Shown here: positions 32,709 to 40,843 of the stretch, piece after piece
Position numbering within the stretch: the stretch's first letter is position 1
Layout: each line of letters opens with the position of its first letter
Source: Deltaproteobacteria bacterium
GTDB lineage: Bacteria; Myxococcota_A; Polyangia; Nannocystales; Nannocystaceae
DNA: 64,000 nucleotides
NCBI GenBank assembly: GCA_003696955.1
Contig: RFGU01000249.1
Span: 1 to 64,000 of the forward strand
Direction: 5' to 3'
Program-made: the position numbers and the translations under genes
Notes under the pieces: generated by a model
What the model was told of the DNA's origin: nothing
What the model saw: only the letters and a program-made list of their open reading frames with translations
Databases searched by the model: none

Positions 32709-33428
32709 TCAGAAGCGGTACTCGAGGCCGAGCAACGTCTCGATCCCGAGCAGAAAGCCCCCCGTGCGGCGGGCGTCGCCGGAGACCGGAAGCTCCCGGT
32801 GGACGAGACCGCCGATGGGCACGACGACCTCGAAGCCGAGGCCGAGGTCGCTCGTCACGAACCACCGCAGGCCCCCGGCCGGATCGACGTGGATGGCCAC
32901 GGTGCCGGTGCGGATCTGTTCTCGGTTCCCATCCCCGCCCCGAAGGCGCGGTAGCTTCCACCAGCCGACGCCGAGGCCCGCCCGCACGAAGGGCACGAGG
33001 TGGGGACGCTCCGGCAGATAGAACTTGTGGGTGTAGCCGAGCACCACGTCGAAGCCGAGCACGCTCCCCGGCTCACAAAGCCCCGCGGGCAGACTGCCGT
33101 CGTCCTCCTCGAAGCCGCACCGGTCCATGCGGAAGTTGCGGAAGTCGCCCCGGTCGGCGAGGAACGCCGCCTGCAGGTGGAGCCAGTGCGCCTTTTCGAT
33201 CTGCCGGTCGTACTGCAGGCCCACGCGAGCCTTGGGCAGGTAGCCGACGATGCCGATCTGGAAGGGAAAGAGGGCGGAGACGGCGTTGCCACCGTAGACC
33301 ACCTCGGGCGGCTCCCACTCGACGCCTCCGGAACCCCCGGCTTCGGCCCGGGACACGGGCGCGGCAAGAACGACGATCCCGGCGAGCCACGCGGCGGCGA
33401 ACGAACGCAGCGAACCGATGGGCACCAT
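32709..33428 (-). CDS. Outer-membrane beta-barrel protein
   Basis: A 239-residue protein with a cleavable signal peptide (about residues 1-30, ending PVSRAEA). The mature part alternates in amphipathic strands (VVYGGNAVSALFPFQIGIVGYL, split by turns; LGFDVVLGYTHKFYL; PFVRAGLGVGWWKL) and ends in GLEYRF, a C-terminal aromatic residue typical of Bam-assembled barrels. About eight strands are expected. A possible disulfide pair lies in RCGFEEDD...GLCEPG. Function unknown. The ATG lies 9 bases after a GCTAGCGT box. Confidence 0.82.
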   Translation of the reverse strand: MVPIGSLRSFAAAWLAGIVVLAAPVSRAEAGGSGGVEWEPPEVVYGGNAVSALFPFQIGIVGYLPKARVGLQYDRQIEKAHWLHLQAAFLADRGDFRNFRMDRCGFEEDDGSLPAGLCEPGSVLGFDVVLGYTHKFYLPERPHLVPFVRAGLGVGWWKLPRLRGGDGNREQIRTGTVAIHVDPAGGLRWFVTSDLGLGFEVVVPIGGLVHRELPVSGDARRTGGFLLGIETLLGLEYRF

Positions 33429-33437
33429 GGGCCGGGG

Positions 33438-33445
33438 ACGCTAGC
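33438..33445 (-). promoter_or_regulatory. Extended -10 box for the beta-barrel gene
   Basis: Reads GCTAGCGT on the minus strand and ends 9 bases before ATG 33428. The intervening bases are C/G only, with no ribosome site. Confidence 0.55.
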
Positions 33446-33546
33446 ACCGCCCGCCGCGGCGTGCACCACCGACGCCCTTCGCCCCGTGCGCTAGCTCCCA
33501 CACCCCGGGTGTTTCCCCCGGCGAGCCCTTTGGGCAAGCTTGCCCC

Positions 33547-34734
33547 ATGGCCGAAGCACGCCCCTACCTGTTCGAGATCGACCACCTCCTCGACGAGGAC
33601 GAGCGCCTGACCTGGAAGGCGACGCGGGAGTTCTGCGAGCAGAAGGTGCGCCCCCTCGTGGCGAAGAGCTACGAGGATGGCACGTTTCCCCGGGAACTGG
33701 TGGGGGCCTTCGCCGAGATGGGCCTGCTCGGCGGTCCCCTCGAAGGCTACGGGTGCGCCGGCCAGAGCCAAGTGGCCTACGGCCTCACCATGCTCGAGCT
33801 CGAGCGACAGGACAGCGGCTTCCGGTCGTTCTGCTCGGTGCAGACGGCCCTTTGCATGTGGCCGATCCACGCCTACGGCACCGAGGAACAGAAGGAGCGC
33901 TTCCTGCCCGAGATGGCGGCGGGCCGTTGCATCGGCTGCTTCGGCCTGACCGAACCGAACTCGGGGTCCGACCCCGGCTCCATGCGGACCCACGCCCGGC
34001 AGGACGGCCCCGGCGGCGACTTCGTGCTCAGCGGCCAGAAGATGTGGATCACCAACAGCCCCATCGCCGACATCTGCATCGTGTGGGCCAAGACCCTCTT
34101 GCACGGCGAGGACGCGCCCAAGATCCGCGGATTCATCGTCGAGCGGGGGACGCCCGGGCTCTCCACGCCGGAGATCCACGGCAAGCTCAGCCTGCGCGCC
34201 TCGATCACGGGAGAGATCGTCCTCGACGAGATACGGGTGCCGGCGCGCAACCTGCTGCCGGGCGTCGAAGGCCTCAAGGGGCCGCTATCGTGCTTGACCC
34301 AGGCGCGCTACGGCATCGGATGGGGCGCGGTGGGGGCCGCCATGGCCTGCTACGAGCGCGCGCGTTCCTACGCCCTCGAACGCACCCAGTTCGGCAAGCC
34401 CCTCGCGGCCTTCCAGCTCACCCAGGCCAAGCTCGTGGAGATGCACGACGCCATCGTCCAGGGCCTTCTGCTCGCGCTCCAATTCGGGCGGGAGAAGCAG
34501 GCCGGGCGCCTTACGCCCCTGCACGTCTCCATGCTCAAGCGCAACAACGTCCGCATGGCCCGAAACGTCGCCGCCGAGGCCCGCACGATCCTCGGCGGCA
34601 ACGGCATCATGCTCGAGTTCGACGTGATGCGGCACATGTGCAACCTCGAGACGGTCTACACCTACGAGGGCACTCACGAGGTGCACACCCTGGCCATCGG
34701 ACGCGGCATCACGGGGCTGAACGCCTTCGCCTGA
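33547..34734 (+). CDS. gcdH: Glutaryl-CoA dehydrogenase
   Basis: A 395-residue acyl-CoA dehydrogenase. It has CFGLTEPNSGSDPGSM for FAD binding, KMWITNSPIADI, and the base glutamate in TYEGTHEVHTLAIGR, placed as in GCDH. The arginine in GFRSFCSVQ (Arg 93) sits where human GCDH has the glutarate-binding Arg 94, which separates this family from short-chain dehydrogenases. It would oxidise and decarboxylate glutaryl-CoA to crotonyl-CoA in lysine or tryptophan breakdown. It stands alone, with no ETF or transferase genes adjacent. Confidence 0.93.
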   Translation: MAEARPYLFEIDHLLDEDERLTWKATREFCEQKVRPLVAKSYEDGTFPRELVGAFAEMGLLGGPLEGYGCAGQSQVAYGLTMLELERQDSGFRSFCSVQTALCMWPIHAYGTEEQKERFLPEMAAGRCIGCFGLTEPNSGSDPGSMRTHARQDGPGGDFVLSGQKMWITNSPIADICIVWAKTLLHGEDAPKIRGFIVERGTPGLSTPEIHGKLSLRASITGEIVLDEIRVPARNLLPGVEGLKGPLSCLTQARYGIGWGAVGAAMACYERARSYALERTQFGKPLAAFQLTQAKLVEMHDAIVQGLLLALQFGREKQAGRLTPLHVSMLKRNNVRMARNVAAEARTILGGNGIMLEFDVMRHMCNLETVYTYEGTHEVHTLAIGRGITGLNAFA

Positions 34735-34827
34735 CCGTGAAGGCCGCAGCGCATCGGGCGGCGCATCGCGCGCAGGTGCCGGCGCGGCGGACCGGATGCT
34801 CCGATCTCGCCACGTGCGCGCGGGTGC

Positions 34828-34835
34828 GCTAGATT
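34828..34835 (+). promoter_or_regulatory. Extended -10 box for the SspB-like gene
   Basis: Reads GCTAGATT and ends 10 bases before GTG 34846. A TCGCCA element 17 bases upstream could act as a weak -35. Confidence 0.5.
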
Positions 34836-34845
34836 CGGCGAGCGC

Positions 34846-35388
34846 GTGGTCCATCCCGTCCAAAGCGTCATCGAGTCCCTCTATGCGGCCGGAAGGTGTC
34901 CGCGGATCCACGTCAACGCCCTGGCCGAGGGCGTCGTCTGCCCGGACTTCATCCGCGAGCAGTGGGGCGAACGGCTCATCATCGATCTCGACCCGAGCTA
35001 TCCGCTCGACCTTACGTTCACCGAGACGCACCTCGAGGCGGACCTTTCCTTCGGCGGTTACGTGAGCCGCTGCGTCTTCCCCTACGACGGGATCTACGTG
35101 GTGGCCGACCGCAACACCGGCCGGGGCATCGTGCTCGACCAGAACATGCCCGAGAGCGTCCGGCGCGGGCGCTACGTACCCCCCGCGGAGCGAAAGGAAG
35201 CTCCCAAGGCGCCGGTGCTGCGAACGGTGGAGGGCGAGGCCGAATCGCCCTCGAAGCCGGCCGAGGCCCCCGCGCCGGCCGAAACGGAGACCGACCAGGC
35301 CGAGGCCTCGACGGACACGCCGCCACCGGCCGAGGAGACGGCGCGCAAGCGCCGTGCCGCCTTCCGCGTCATCGACGGTGGGAGCTAG
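34846..35388 (+). CDS. sspB: SspB-like ClpXP adaptor
   Basis: A 180-residue protein. The N-terminal 110 residues follow the SspB fold pattern: IHVNALAEGVVCPDFI, IDLDPSYPLDL, LEADLSFGG, CVFPYDGIYVVADRNTGRGIVL. SspB delivers ssrA-tagged peptides to ClpXP. A 55-residue Pro/Ala/Glu-rich flexible linker follows, and the end (KRRAAFRVIDGG) looks like the short basic-hydrophobic ClpX-binding tail. Both parts expected for an adaptor are therefore present. GTG 34846 follows a GCTAGATT box by 10 bases. Confidence 0.88.
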   Translation: MVHPVQSVIESLYAAGRCPRIHVNALAEGVVCPDFIREQWGERLIIDLDPSYPLDLTFTETHLEADLSFGGYVSRCVFPYDGIYVVADRNTGRGIVLDQNMPESVRRGRYVPPAERKEAPKAPVLRTVEGEAESPSKPAEAPAPAETETDQAEASTDTPPPAEETARKRRAAFRVIDGGS

Positions 35389-35395
35389 GCCGACC

Positions 35396-35701
35396 GTGCT
35401 ACGACGCATACTCGTCCTTGCCGCGTTGGTATGCGCGGGCGCCCTCGTGGCGGGCGGGGTGCTCGTCTTCGGAGCCCCGGGTCCCGAGGAGGTCTGCGAT
35501 CACGTCATCGCGGTGACGGAGGCCGAGGCCGACCAATCGTCGCTCTCGGACGAGACGCGGGCGGCCCTCGTTTCGAGGCTGCGCGACGCTTGCATTCGCC
35601 ACAAGCGGGACAAACTCATGCTACGGGGGAGGATCGCCTACGCGCGATACGCCCGTTGCGTCATGGGGGCTTCGACCCTGGCCGAGATCGAGCGCTGCTG
35701 A
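35396..35701 (+). CDS. Small membrane-anchored protein with four cysteines
   Basis: A 101-residue protein with one hydrophobic helix at residues 5-25 (LVLAALVCAGALVAGGVLVF) and a helical domain outside with four spaced cysteines (VCDHV, DACIRH, ARCVMG, ERC at the end) that could form two disulfides. I do not recognise the family by name. GTG 35396 is 8 bases after the sspB stop with GGGAG about 12 bases upstream, so it is co-transcribed with sspB. Confidence 0.7.
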   Translation: MLRRILVLAALVCAGALVAGGVLVFGAPGPEEVCDHVIAVTEAEADQSSLSDETRAALVSRLRDACIRHKRDKLMLRGRIAYARYARCVMGASTLAEIERC

Positions 35702-35722
35702 GCGCAGGGTTCGCCCGGCGCG

Positions 35723-35751
35723 TTGCCAAACGGTGACGGTTTCGCGACAAT
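35723..35751 (+). promoter_or_regulatory. Promoter for the lipoprotein at 35760
   Basis: TTGCCA at 35723-35728, a 17-base spacer, then GACAAT at 35746-35751. The ATG follows after 8 bases, which fits a leaderless transcript. Confidence 0.55.
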
Positions 35752-35759
35752 CGGGCGCC

Positions 35760-36668
35760 ATGCCGTCCGTAGCCAGCCTCCGAACCTTCCTTGCCTCCCG
35801 TGGGGGCCTTGTGCTCCTTCTGCTCCCATGGCCGATCGTCGGCTGCGGAGACGACGGAGGCGGCGCAGGCACCGACGCGGCGACCGAGACCGAGGGGACT
35901 TCCGGGTCCGGGAGCGGCTCGACCGGGTCGAGCGCAGGCACCACGGCGGGTGGGACCACGGCCGCGACGACCGACGGCAGCAGCGGCACCACGACCACCT
36001 CCACCTCCACGTCCACCTCGACCACGGGGACGACCGGTGGCGGCACCGCGGGTGCCTGCTCGTCGGTGGTCGTCACGTACGACCTGACGGGGACGAAGAT
36101 CAACATCGATGCGATCCAGGACTTCGAGATTACCGTCCAGGAGCCCTACGACGACGACCACAACACGGGTCCGGGTACGATGAAGATCCGGTTCGTCGAC
36201 GACGGCGGCGGCAACCCGGCCCCCGGATCGGCGCAGATCGTCGAGTACAACCTGGTTCAGAACTTCGTCACGGGATCCCCGGGACTGGCCACGGTGACCA
36301 CCGACTTGGACACCTGGTCGGGGCCCGACGGTTGCGGTACGGCCGTGGGCGTCTACGGCGGCGACGTCCTGACCTGGGACGACCCGGCGCAGATGGATCC
36401 GTATTGCCGTGACGGAACCGTAAGCTGCACGGGGGCCTTCTGCGGCATGGCCGGATCTCCTCCCGAGAACATGCCGTTCGTCTTCGACAACGACTGCAGC
36501 GAGCCCCACCCGCTGAACCCCTTCACGTTCCAGAACGGCATCGACAGCTTCACGTCTTCTCCGGTGGTGGTCGCCATGGACAACAACCAGACGGTCACGG
36601 TGACCTTCACGGGTACGGCGATCGCCACCGAGGTCGACCCGAACACGCCCGCCTGCGCCTGCCCGTAG
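35760..36668 (+). CDS. Lipoprotein with Ser/Thr/Gly linker
   Basis: A 302-residue predicted lipoprotein with a lipobox at LPWPIVGC (Cys about 29). A roughly 70-residue Ser/Thr/Gly-rich linker follows, then a folded domain starting CSSVVVTYDLTGTKINI. The domain has paired cysteines (DGCGTAV, YCRDGTVSCTGAFCG, NDCSEP, ACACP) and beta-strand character; TYDLTGTKINI and the PFTFQNG turn suggest a carbohydrate-binding-like sandwich, but no family is recognised. Leaderless start with a TTGCCA/GACAAT promoter. Confidence 0.82.
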   Translation: MPSVASLRTFLASRGGLVLLLLPWPIVGCGDDGGGAGTDAATETEGTSGSGSGSTGSSAGTTAGGTTAATTDGSSGTTTTSTSTSTSTTGTTGGGTAGACSSVVVTYDLTGTKINIDAIQDFEITVQEPYDDDHNTGPGTMKIRFVDDGGGNPAPGSAQIVEYNLVQNFVTGSPGLATVTTDLDTWSGPDGCGTAVGVYGGDVLTWDDPAQMDPYCRDGTVSCTGAFCGMAGSPPENMPFVFDNDCSEPHPLNPFTFQNGIDSFTSSPVVVAMDNNQTVTVTFTGTAIATEVDPNTPACACP

Positions 36669-36672
36669 GGCA
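36660..36672. terminator. Short hairpin over a stop codon
   Basis: Arms 36660-36664 (TGCCC) and 36668-36672 (GGGCA), 3-base loop, overlapping the TAG stop at 36666. A second 5-bp hairpin with a TTCGGT loop lies at 36727-36742 in the same convergent gap. Confidence 0.3.
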
Positions 36673-36765
36673 CCTCGGTCGCCCTGCCCCCGGGTACGGC
36701 GACGAAGCGAGAACGGTTGCCGCGGCGGCCCTTCGGTGGGCCACGGCCATGGGCGGTTCGTTTCG

Positions 36766-38997
36766 TCAACGTGTCAGACGGTCCGCCACCAGGTTCCCCT
36801 CGAGGGTTCGATCCAACGCTTCCAGGAGTCGGTCCCCTACGCCGTCCGGAAGTCGTGCCGGATCCATGGGACTTTGCTCGTACGGATCGGCGGCACGGTC
36901 GAACCCCTCGGCCGCCCGCGTACGCTCGTCGCGTTGCAGCAGGTATCGTGACGTCCGAGCGGCTCGAAACGCGTAGTCCCGCAGGCGCGGGTTGTTGGGA
37001 ACGGCCGTGCAGGTGACGACGCGATCGGATTCGGCGCGTGCTCGAGCGAACGCATGGACGAGAAGGCTCGTTCCGTCGAGTTCCGCCACCTCGTGCCCCT
37101 GACCAATCGCTTCGAGAATGGTTGGAACCACGTCGACCAATGCCACCGTCGCATCGACGCGTCGTGGCTCGACGCCGGGGATCCGCACGACCAACGGTAC
37201 GTGTACGAGTTCCTCGTGGCACGACGCTCCGTGCTTGCGGCCCCCGTGTTCGCCGAATTCCTCTCCGTGGTCGGCGGTCACCACGACGATCGTCCGGTCC
37301 CACAGATCCTTTCGGTACCGCAGATAGTCCAGGAGAAACCCCACGTAGCGGTCGGCGAACGCCACTTCCCCCAGGTACGCCGTCTTCTCCTGGAGCACCT
37401 TTCCACGCATGGCCGGAATTCCGAACGCCTCCGCGTTCTTCCGCGTATGTCGCTCCGTCACGCAGAATCCCTCGTCGTGCCGATGGTACGGATGATGCGG
37501 GTCTTCGAAGTACGCCGTCAGGAAGAACGGGGTCGCCTCGTCGCGGCGCAGCACATCCTCGATGAAGGCGATCGAGAGGGTTGCGGCGATGGGGGAGCTG
37601 CGCGCATACCAAGGCCGCATCTTGCCGTCGAGCCAGAGATTCGCGCGATGCTCGTAGCCCTGGAACAACCCCTGGAAGTGGTCGAAGAAGTAGGTGTGGA
37701 CGACGATACCCGTGCGGTATCCGATTCGCGCGAGACGCTCCGCCAGCAGCGTTTCCTCCTCGGCCGGCGACATACGTCCCCCTTGGCGAACCCACCGCAT
37801 GCGCGCCGGGATCCTCCCGGTCAGCATGCTGGGGATCGAGATCATGGTCGCCGGTGCCTGGCTGTAGGCGTTCGTGAAGACCAGGGACTCCCGTGCGAGC
37901 CGAGCCAGGTAGGGCGTCGTGGGAAGATCGGGGTCGAGGAGCGTCGTGGCATCGGCGCGCACGGCGTCGACGATGATCCAAACGACGTTGTATTTGGCCA
38001 CCTTCTCCCGCGGGAACGCTCCCGAGGTACGTCCCTTTGCCTCCGCGGCATACGTCCCTACCGTCCGATCCTGCCCGTCGCAGTCCTCGTCGATACCGTT
38101 GTTCGGCACGTCGATGGCCGATGGGCCACGGTCGGCATCGAACGGAGCACAATCCCCATCCCCGAGGAAGGGAGATGCACCGTCGCGGTCCACGTCGGTC
38201 GCGACCCGCAAAGCGGCCACCGTCCAGCTTCCCAAGGGCGCTCGTCCCGACCGCCGAGCCAGGTTACCCGAGGCGAGCAGCGAGACGAGGACCGCAGCCG
38301 TGGTTCCACCGAGTGCACCGACCAGCAGACGATGCCCTCGCGGGCCCATCCGCATCGACAGCGCTCCGACGAGCGGACGACCGACCGCGAAGAACGACAC
38401 GTACGACACGAAGACGACCGGCGACGACAACGAGGACAGCGCATCCCCGAAACGGAACTCCATGACGACCACGGGAATCGCCACGAGCAGCGAGCCCACC
38501 GGCATCGCGAGGCGAACGGCGCGGAGCAGCCATCCGTTGCCCTGCCCCGCGCGCCATCGCGCAGACCACCTCACGAGGAGCCCCGCTCCGACCCACGCCG
38601 CAACGACCCACACCGCGACCAGCAACACCGTAAGGAAGGTTCCCGCCGCCGATGCAAGGTCGTCTTCGTGGATCGAACGCAACTTGGTCGCGACGACGTA
38701 GAGCGCGGCGACGATCGGGGCTCCCGAGACCACAGCGGCGACGGCGACGGCGCCTCCCCGCCGGATATCCGGGCAAGTTCCGTCAGCCACGATTCGGCGG
38801 CAGAGGCGGTACACGGCCCCGATGCCCAGTCCCGCCAAGAGACCGGGCACGAGCGATGCCCACGCACCTGCCAGTACGTCCATCGCATCCTTGTCGACGC
38901 CAAACGCCGCCGCGGCCAGTCCACCGGCCACGCCACCGGCCAACAGCCCGCCGAGCGCGTCGGCCACTGCGGTGCGGGAAATGGTGAACCGGAACAT
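36766..38997 (-). CDS. Membrane alkaline-phosphatase-superfamily transferase/sulfatase with MopE-type motif
   Basis: A 743-residue protein. Six or seven hydrophobic helices occupy residues 10-240. A D/N-rich segment at 268-310 (ATDVDRDGASPF..., ending NNGIDEDCDGQD) matches the MopE-type metal-binding motif. The catalytic domain runs from 335: metal site VDAVRADATT, nucleophile region APATMISIPSMLTGR, and TADHGEEFGEHG with ligands Asp/His. Aligning on LTGR puts a threonine (about 384) at the nucleophile place, as in phosphoglycerol or phosphoethanolamine transferases, not the Cys/Ser of formylglycine sulfatases. It may therefore modify an envelope lipid or glycan. ATG 38997 lies 12 bases after a GCTAAGGT box. 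Confidence 0.87.
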   Translation of the reverse strand: MFRFTISRTAVADALGGLLAGGVAGGLAAAAFGVDKDAMDVLAGAWASLVPGLLAGLGIGAVYRLCRRIVADGTCPDIRRGGAVAVAAVVSGAPIVAALYVVATKLRSIHEDDLASAAGTFLTVLLVAVWVVAAWVGAGLLVRWSARWRAGQGNGWLLRAVRLAMPVGSLLVAIPVVVMEFRFGDALSSLSSPVVFVSYVSFFAVGRPLVGALSMRMGPRGHRLLVGALGGTTAAVLVSLLASGNLARRSGRAPLGSWTVAALRVATDVDRDGASPFLGDGDCAPFDADRGPSAIDVPNNGIDEDCDGQDRTVGTYAAEAKGRTSGAFPREKVAKYNVVWIIVDAVRADATTLLDPDLPTTPYLARLARESLVFTNAYSQAPATMISIPSMLTGRIPARMRWVRQGGRMSPAEEETLLAERLARIGYRTGIVVHTYFFDHFQGLFQGYEHRANLWLDGKMRPWYARSSPIAATLSIAFIEDVLRRDEATPFFLTAYFEDPHHPYHRHDEGFCVTERHTRKNAEAFGIPAMRGKVLQEKTAYLGEVAFADRYVGFLLDYLRYRKDLWDRTIVVVTADHGEEFGEHGGRKHGASCHEELVHVPLVVRIPGVEPRRVDATVALVDVVPTILEAIGQGHEVAELDGTSLLVHAFARARAESDRVVTCTAVPNNPRLRDYAFRAARTSRYLLQRDERTRAAEGFDRAADPYEQSPMDPARLPDGVGDRLLEALDRTLEGNLVADRLTR

Positions 38998-39009
38998 GAC
39001 GGTTGCGGG

Positions 39010-39017
39010 ACCTTAGC
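39010..39017 (-). promoter_or_regulatory. Extended -10 box for the gene at 38997
   Basis: Reads GCTAAGGT on the minus strand and ends 12 bases before the ATG, giving at most a very short leader. Confidence 0.45.
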
Positions 39018-39088
39018 AACGGCCGCCCGAGGTCGGCAACGACGCAAACCTCGGATCGAGATGCCGATCGATGGACGCCGCGCCCCGT

Positions 39089-39634
39089 CTACGGCGCCTT
39101 GCCCTCGGCCGGGCCCGAGGCGAACTTCTCCTTGCACGCGAGCAGGATCTGGGCGAAGTCCTTCTTGAGTTCGGCCGGGGCGTTCGCGAGGGCATGGGCC
39201 TGGCAGGCGGCCACCTCGATGCTGCCCTCCTTGATGCACTGCTGGCGCGTCATTCCGAGTTGGGTGCCCTTGGCCATGTTCCAGCGTTCGAGGGTCTTGG
39301 GGTCGTCGGCGTAGTGCTTCTTCATGAAGGCGTCGTTGGCCTCGACCACCTGCTCACACGCGGTCTTGAGCTTCTTGGGCAGCTTGTCGGGGAGCTTGGT
39401 GATGGCGTCGATCTTGGCCTTCTTGTCGGCCTCGGCCTTGGCCTCCGCGGCCTCCTTGGCCTCGCGCTCCTTGCGGCGGCGTTCGAGGGCCTCGTCGCGG
39501 GCCTTGGCTTCCGCGGCCTTGGCCTTGGCCTCGGCTTCGGCGGCCTTTGGATCGGTTCCGGAAGTGGCGGTACCGCCACCGCAGGCGACGGAGACGATGA
39601 GAGCGAGGGCGAAGCAGGGAGGTCGGGCGAGCAT
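39089..39634 (-). CDS. Lipoprotein with coiled coil and four-cysteine helical domain
   Basis: A 181-residue predicted lipoprotein. The lipobox is LIVSVAC (Cys about 18). Residues 30-75 are almost only Ala/Lys/Glu/Arg (AEAKAKAAEAK..., REAKEAAEAKAEADKKAK) and should form a long charged helix. The C-terminal domain has four cysteines (TACEQVV, QCIKEG, AACQAH, LLACKEKF). It may bridge outer membrane and periplasm, but no partner is visible. A GGAAAG element precedes the ATG at 39634. It lies upstream of the membrane transferase gene on the same strand. Confidence 0.75.
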   Translation of the reverse strand: MLARPPCFALALIVSVACGGGTATSGTDPKAAEAEAKAKAAEAKARDEALERRRKEREAKEAAEAKAEADKKAKIDAITKLPDKLPKKLKTACEQVVEANDAFMKKHYADDPKTLERWNMAKGTQLGMTRQQCIKEGSIEVAACQAHALANAPAELKKDFAQILLACKEKFASGPAEGKAP

Positions 39635-39791
39635 CACGGCATGGGAGTCTTTCCGGGCCGGCGCCAGATTGCAAATGGAGCGGCCCCATCGGACATCTGC
39701 GCCGCGAAACGTCGTCTCGGCCCCCGGGGAGTCGGCGGCCGACGCGTCCATGCGCCCATGCAGCGCGATCCCACGGGCCTTTTGCACCGTT

Positions 39792-39799
39792 GCTAGGAT
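39792..39799 (+). promoter_or_regulatory. Extended -10 box for asd
   Basis: Reads GCTAGGAT and ends 9 bases before the asd ATG, with no ribosome site between. Confidence 0.6.
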
Positions 39800-39808
39800 G
39801 CCCCTGCC

Positions 39809-40843
39809 ATGCACATCTGCATCCTCGGAGCCACGGGCCTCGTCGGCCAGGAGACCTTCGCCCTGTGCCGCCGCGCCTTCCCTTCGGCGGACTACACCCT
39901 GCTCGCAAGCCGCGGCCGCGAGGCCGAGATCGCCGGCGAGCCGCGACGGGTGGAGGCCGCCAGCATCCTCGACGGGCCCGACGCGCCCCGCGGCGACCTG
40001 GCCTTCGTCGCCCTCGACGACGAGCACAGCAAACGTTACGTCCCCCGCTTGCTCGAACTCGGCTATCGCGTGGTCGACAAGTCGAACACCTACCGCATGG
40101 ATCCGAACGTCGTGCTCGGCGTCGCCGGCGTCAACGACGACCTCGTCACGGACGACGTCCGCCTGGTGGCGAACCCCAACTGCACGACGATCCCGGTGAC
40201 GCTGGCACTCGGCCCCCTGGACGCAGCCTTCGGCCTCGGGGGCTTCGCGGCCGCCACGTACCAGGCGATCAGCGGTGCCGGGCAGGCGACCCTCGATGCC
40301 TTCCTGGCCGGCTCGGGCGAGGCCTACGAGGCGCCCTCCCTGCTCGACGAAGGCCTCGACCCCAAGGGCTACGTGGCCAACGTGGTCCCGCACAACGGCA
40401 AGACGGACGCCTCCGGCTTCTCCTCGGAGGAACGCAAGCTCATGTTCGAGAGCCGCAAGATCCTACGCCGGCCCGAGCTTGCCACCAGCGCCCAGTGCTG
40501 CCGCGTGCCCGTGGCCGTGGGCCACTACGTCCAACTCTGGGCGACCTTCGCCCGACCGGTGGATCCGGGCGTGGCGGGCGACGTGCTCGCCAAGGCCCCG
40601 TTCGTCCGCTTCGTCGAAGGCCCCGAGGGCGACGGATTGTCGCCCTTGGCCGCCGTCCGCGACCGCGACCGCGCCCTGGTCGGCCGGCTCCGCCACGATC
40701 CGCGGGACCCGAGCGGCCGCACGCTCTGCCTGACGGTGGTCGCCGACAACCTGCGCCTGGGCGCCGCCACGAACGCGGTACGGCTCGCCTCCCGGTGGGC
40801 CCCGTCGAGTGACCCGGACCTCGCCGTCTTCGGAGCGCCGTGA
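39809..40843 (+). CDS. asd: Aspartate-semialdehyde dehydrogenase
   Basis: A 344-residue NADP-dependent dehydrogenase that makes aspartate semialdehyde from aspartyl phosphate, for lysine, threonine, methionine and diaminopimelate. It has ILGATGLVGQE for the cofactor, the catalytic cysteine in ANPNCTTIPV, QAISGAGQ, and the histidine in VPVAVGHYVQ. GKLMFESRKIL-like (ERKLMFESRKIL) is the substrate loop. Its stop overlaps the GTG of the phosphofructokinase gene. The start is 9 bases after a GCTAGGAT box. Confidence 0.95.
   Translation: MHICILGATGLVGQETFALCRRAFPSADYTLLASRGREAEIAGEPRRVEAASILDGPDAPRGDLAFVALDDEHSKRYVPRLLELGYRVVDKSNTYRMDPNVVLGVAGVNDDLVTDDVRLVANPNCTTIPVTLALGPLDAAFGLGGFAAATYQAISGAGQATLDAFLAGSGEAYEAPSLLDEGLDPKGYVANVVPHNGKTDASGFSSEERKLMFESRKILRRPELATSAQCCRVPVAVGHYVQLWATFARPVDPGVAGDVLAKAPFVRFVEGPEGDGLSPLAAVRDRDRALVGRLRHDPRDPSGRTLCLTVVADNLRLGAATNAVRLASRWAPSSDPDLAVFGAP

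Noticed and set aside
36766-38997. Annotation as a classical formylglycine sulfatase
   Set aside because: Alignment on LTGR puts Thr where Cys or Ser is needed, and there is no CxPSR motif.
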